NCBI GenBank assembly: GCA_019155185.1
Contig: CM032809.1
Span: forward strand, 11,161,512-11,225,511
Direction: 5' to 3'
Length of the DNA: 64,000 bases
DNA from: Beaufortia kweichowensis
Lineage: Eukaryota > Chordata > Actinopteri > Cypriniformes > Gastromyzontidae
Positions 62,701 to 64,000 of this stretch are shown here, one piece after another. The notes beneath the pieces were generated by a model. The model was not told where the DNA came from. It made no database searches and was given only the letters and a program-made list of their open reading frames with translations. Numbering within the stretch: the first letter of the stretch is position 1; every line of letters starts with the position of its first letter. The position numbers and the translations under genes were made by a program.

Positions 62701-63779
62701 CAAAGAGACGGGTAGTTTCTTTGTACCGGCACTGCCGTTTTGGGCCACCAGCGTTGTGTCTGCTTCTGATGGGCTTTTTGAAGCGGCTGCCAAATGAATC
62801 AGAGAGACTTTCAGGTTAGAATACAGGGGTTGAACAGCATCATTTAAATGAAAAAGATGCATTCTACACTTCTGTAACACTTACTTTTAGTTTCTTGAAC
62901 TTTAATTTAGTTCATATTTTCATCTCTCTCTAACCCTATTGTCTCTTTAAGACGTTAAGATCGGGGATTATTCTGCAATAACAACCGACTGGCTGTATAT
63001 TATACCTTCTTACTAGTTCTTCTGGCGTTCTTTAGGTACAAAAATGTCTATTCTATTAAGCCGGATTAACAGCTTTTGTTACAAGAAATATTCTTTTGGA
63101 CTGTGGACAAAGTTTTGAGTTCCTCAAGTTACAGTATGTACTATGTGATTGTTAATGATATGTTTGTATTATTATATATTAGTTGCTCAACTTGTATTTA
63201 TACACTGTATTCTTTCTTACTGTATCTATTTTATTATCTGTTCGCTTCACAACACGTTGTCTTTACAGCTGCTTTGAAACTATGCAAATTGTAAAAATTG
63301 CTACAGAAAAAAACTGGACTCGACTAATGATCTGGTCAGGGATATTTACGATGTCAGCCATATAAATCTAAATATTAGATGTCTTGAAAACATTTGAATC
63401 TGAAGATGAAAGCTTACATTTTTTAATTAGTTTTGTATACATAAATAACAACATATTCATTTCTTTCATGTCATTTTTTTTGTATAACTTGTATAACTGT
63501 ATAACAGAAGCCCAGAAACGATAGAAAACACCAAGAGAACCGCTCTGTCTCTTTACAAATACTCATAAACATCATGAAACGAGACAGCTTTATCTCTTAC
63601 CCTCCTCGCTCTCTCTCTCTTGTCTCTGCAGCATCTGTTGCTCTGGAGGCAGTGCCTGCTGCAGGAGCTGCATGTAGAACTCATTCTCCTTCTGCACCTC
63701 CTTCTGTTTGCGCAGACGCATCTTATAGCTCACGTAACTCTTGAAGCCGAAGCCCAGAGTCACCACCGGATAGCCGATG
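59568..63779 (-). CDS. maco1: maco1 (macoilin, tmem57), C-terminal three quarters; 5' part outside window
   Basis: Exons in transcript order are 63779-63601, 62786-62291, 61450-61292, 61203-61021, 60932-60812, 60017-59843 and 59770-59568. All are GT-AG and in phase, giving 504 aa after a split Cys codon. Human macoilin is 664 aa, so the N-terminal membrane-spanning part lies off the right edge. Visible parts are the end of the membrane region (IGYPVVTLGFGFKSYVSYK), a basic Gln-rich coil, a Ser/Asn-rich low-complexity linker with SSPRSHS and ENCIPNNQLSKPDALVR, a long coiled coil, and the conserved C-terminus ending LDPNASVYQPMKK. Macoilin is an ER protein of neurons that affects excitability in worms; its biochemical role is unsettled. 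It lies upstream of and in the same direction as ldlrap1, as in human. Confidence 0.97.
59843..60017 (-). CDS. maco1: maco1 exon: coiled coil 4
   Basis: The exon encodes ELRKYKENEKDTEVLMSALS then AMQDKTQHLENSLSAETRIK and LDLFSALGDAKRQLEIAQ, essentially identical to the human protein. The donor is gtctgt. Confidence 0.97.
60812..60932 (-). CDS. maco1: maco1 exon: coiled coil 3
   Basis: The exon encodes RGECTDSLRNRVRELESECK then KLTHDVKLKEEQIRELELKAQ. The acceptor is cacag and the donor gtaagc. Confidence 0.96.
61021..61203 (-). CDS. maco1: maco1 exon: coiled coil 2
   Basis: The exon encodes KLHNAVQAKQKDKQMIVQLE, KRLKAEQEARVAVEKQLAEE and KKRKKMEEATAARAVALAAA. The highly charged helix and Ala-rich end match human. 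Confidence 0.96.
61292..61450 (-). CDS. maco1: maco1 exon: coiled coil 1
   Basis: The exon encodes RLEQDIKKLKADLQASRQVE, QDLRSQISSLSSAERSMRSE and LGQLRQENELLQN, a heptad-rich coiled coil matching human macoilin. The acceptor is ttcag and the donor gtgaga. Confidence 0.96.
61784..62080. repeat. Dispersed repeat family D, copy 2
   Basis: Shares ggaatacttgattctgatt ggcc and tgttattcccc with 43756. It lies in the maco1 intron between 61450 and 62291; its right limit is uncertain. Confidence 0.5.
62291..62786 (-). CDS. maco1: maco1 exon: low-complexity linker
   Basis: This 496-nt exon is the largest seen. It encodes KLPVSLPELEFKERGKEGGK, GINNNILQTVDAKLQDIEYM, a Ser-rich stretch and LMENCIPNNQLSKPDALVR. 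The middle diverges from human; the ends are conserved. Confidence 0.96.
63601..63779 (-). CDS. maco1: maco1 exon: end of membrane region and first coil
   Basis: This exon starts with the third base of a Cys codon and encodes IGYPVVTLGFGFKSYVSYK, MRLRKQKEVQKENEFYMQLL and QQALPPEQQMLQRQERESEE. It is nearly identical to human apart from the Glu/Arg-rich end. Confidence 0.96.
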
Positions 63780-64000
63780 CTGCAACGTCAGGGAACGGTA
63801 TTAAAACACAGCTATGAGTTAGTGATGACTCAACATCAGACTCCTTAGGAGGTGGCAACGCTCCCATGTGCTGCTATGGAGACGTTGTCGGGGTGTTTAC
63901 AATTACAACTGCTGAGCAATAAGTGATGCCGTTACATCAGTAATTGACTATACCTAGAATAGGTGGAATTTATTTAACCGAGGCAGTGAAGTTTACAGAG

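Overview
This is nuclear DNA of a teleost fish, most likely a cypriniform. It carries spliced vertebrate genes with GT-AG introns, is AT-rich, and is dense in short inverted-repeat transposons, a tRNA-derived SINE, GA/CA microsatellites and a Ty3/gypsy-type LTR element of fish style. There is no prokaryotic organisation. The species call is inference from repeat style, not from a search.

Layout. Positions 1-26.3 kb contain no host gene I can support: non-coding DNA with many transposon relics and one well-preserved 4.06-kb LTR retroelement on the minus strand (5404-9462). That element has near-identical LTRs, TG...CA ends and a 5-bp target duplication. Its interior has a frameshifted gag-protease region followed by long proline/alanine-rich tandem repeats where reverse transcriptase and integrase would normally lie. 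From 26.6 to 38.1 kb on the plus strand is a complete five-coding-exon fndc5 gene (irisin precursor, 207 aa). From 38.1 to 46.4 kb is its probable 3' UTR followed by intergenic DNA with repeats. From 46.96 to 57.16 kb on the minus strand is a complete nine-exon ldlrap1 gene (ARH adaptor, 294 aa), convergent with fndc5. From 59.57 kb to the window edge, also on the minus strand, are the last seven coding exons of macoilin (maco1/tmem57); its membrane-spanning N-terminus lies beyond the right edge.

All exon junctions given for the three genes were checked by hand. Each uses GT/AG, the reading frames join without gaps, and the predicted proteins match what I remember of the human orthologues. 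maco1 and ldlrap1 lie head-to-tail about 2.4 kb apart, as in human 1p36.11; fndc5 next to ldlrap1 is a fish arrangement that I infer rather than know. The three genes do not form one pathway: fndc5 encodes a type I membrane protein with a shed FNIII ectodomain, ldlrap1 a clathrin adaptor for LDL-receptor endocytosis, and maco1 a coiled-coil ER membrane protein.

The most unusual object is the LTR element with repeat arrays in place of pol. Others are a possible fndc5 3'-UTR intron, overlapping upstream start codons in fndc5 exon 1, a 16-bp perfect inverted repeat in fndc5 intron 1, and several dispersed repeat families with two or three copies inside this one window. Paralogue suffixes (a/b) cannot be assigned from sequence alone.
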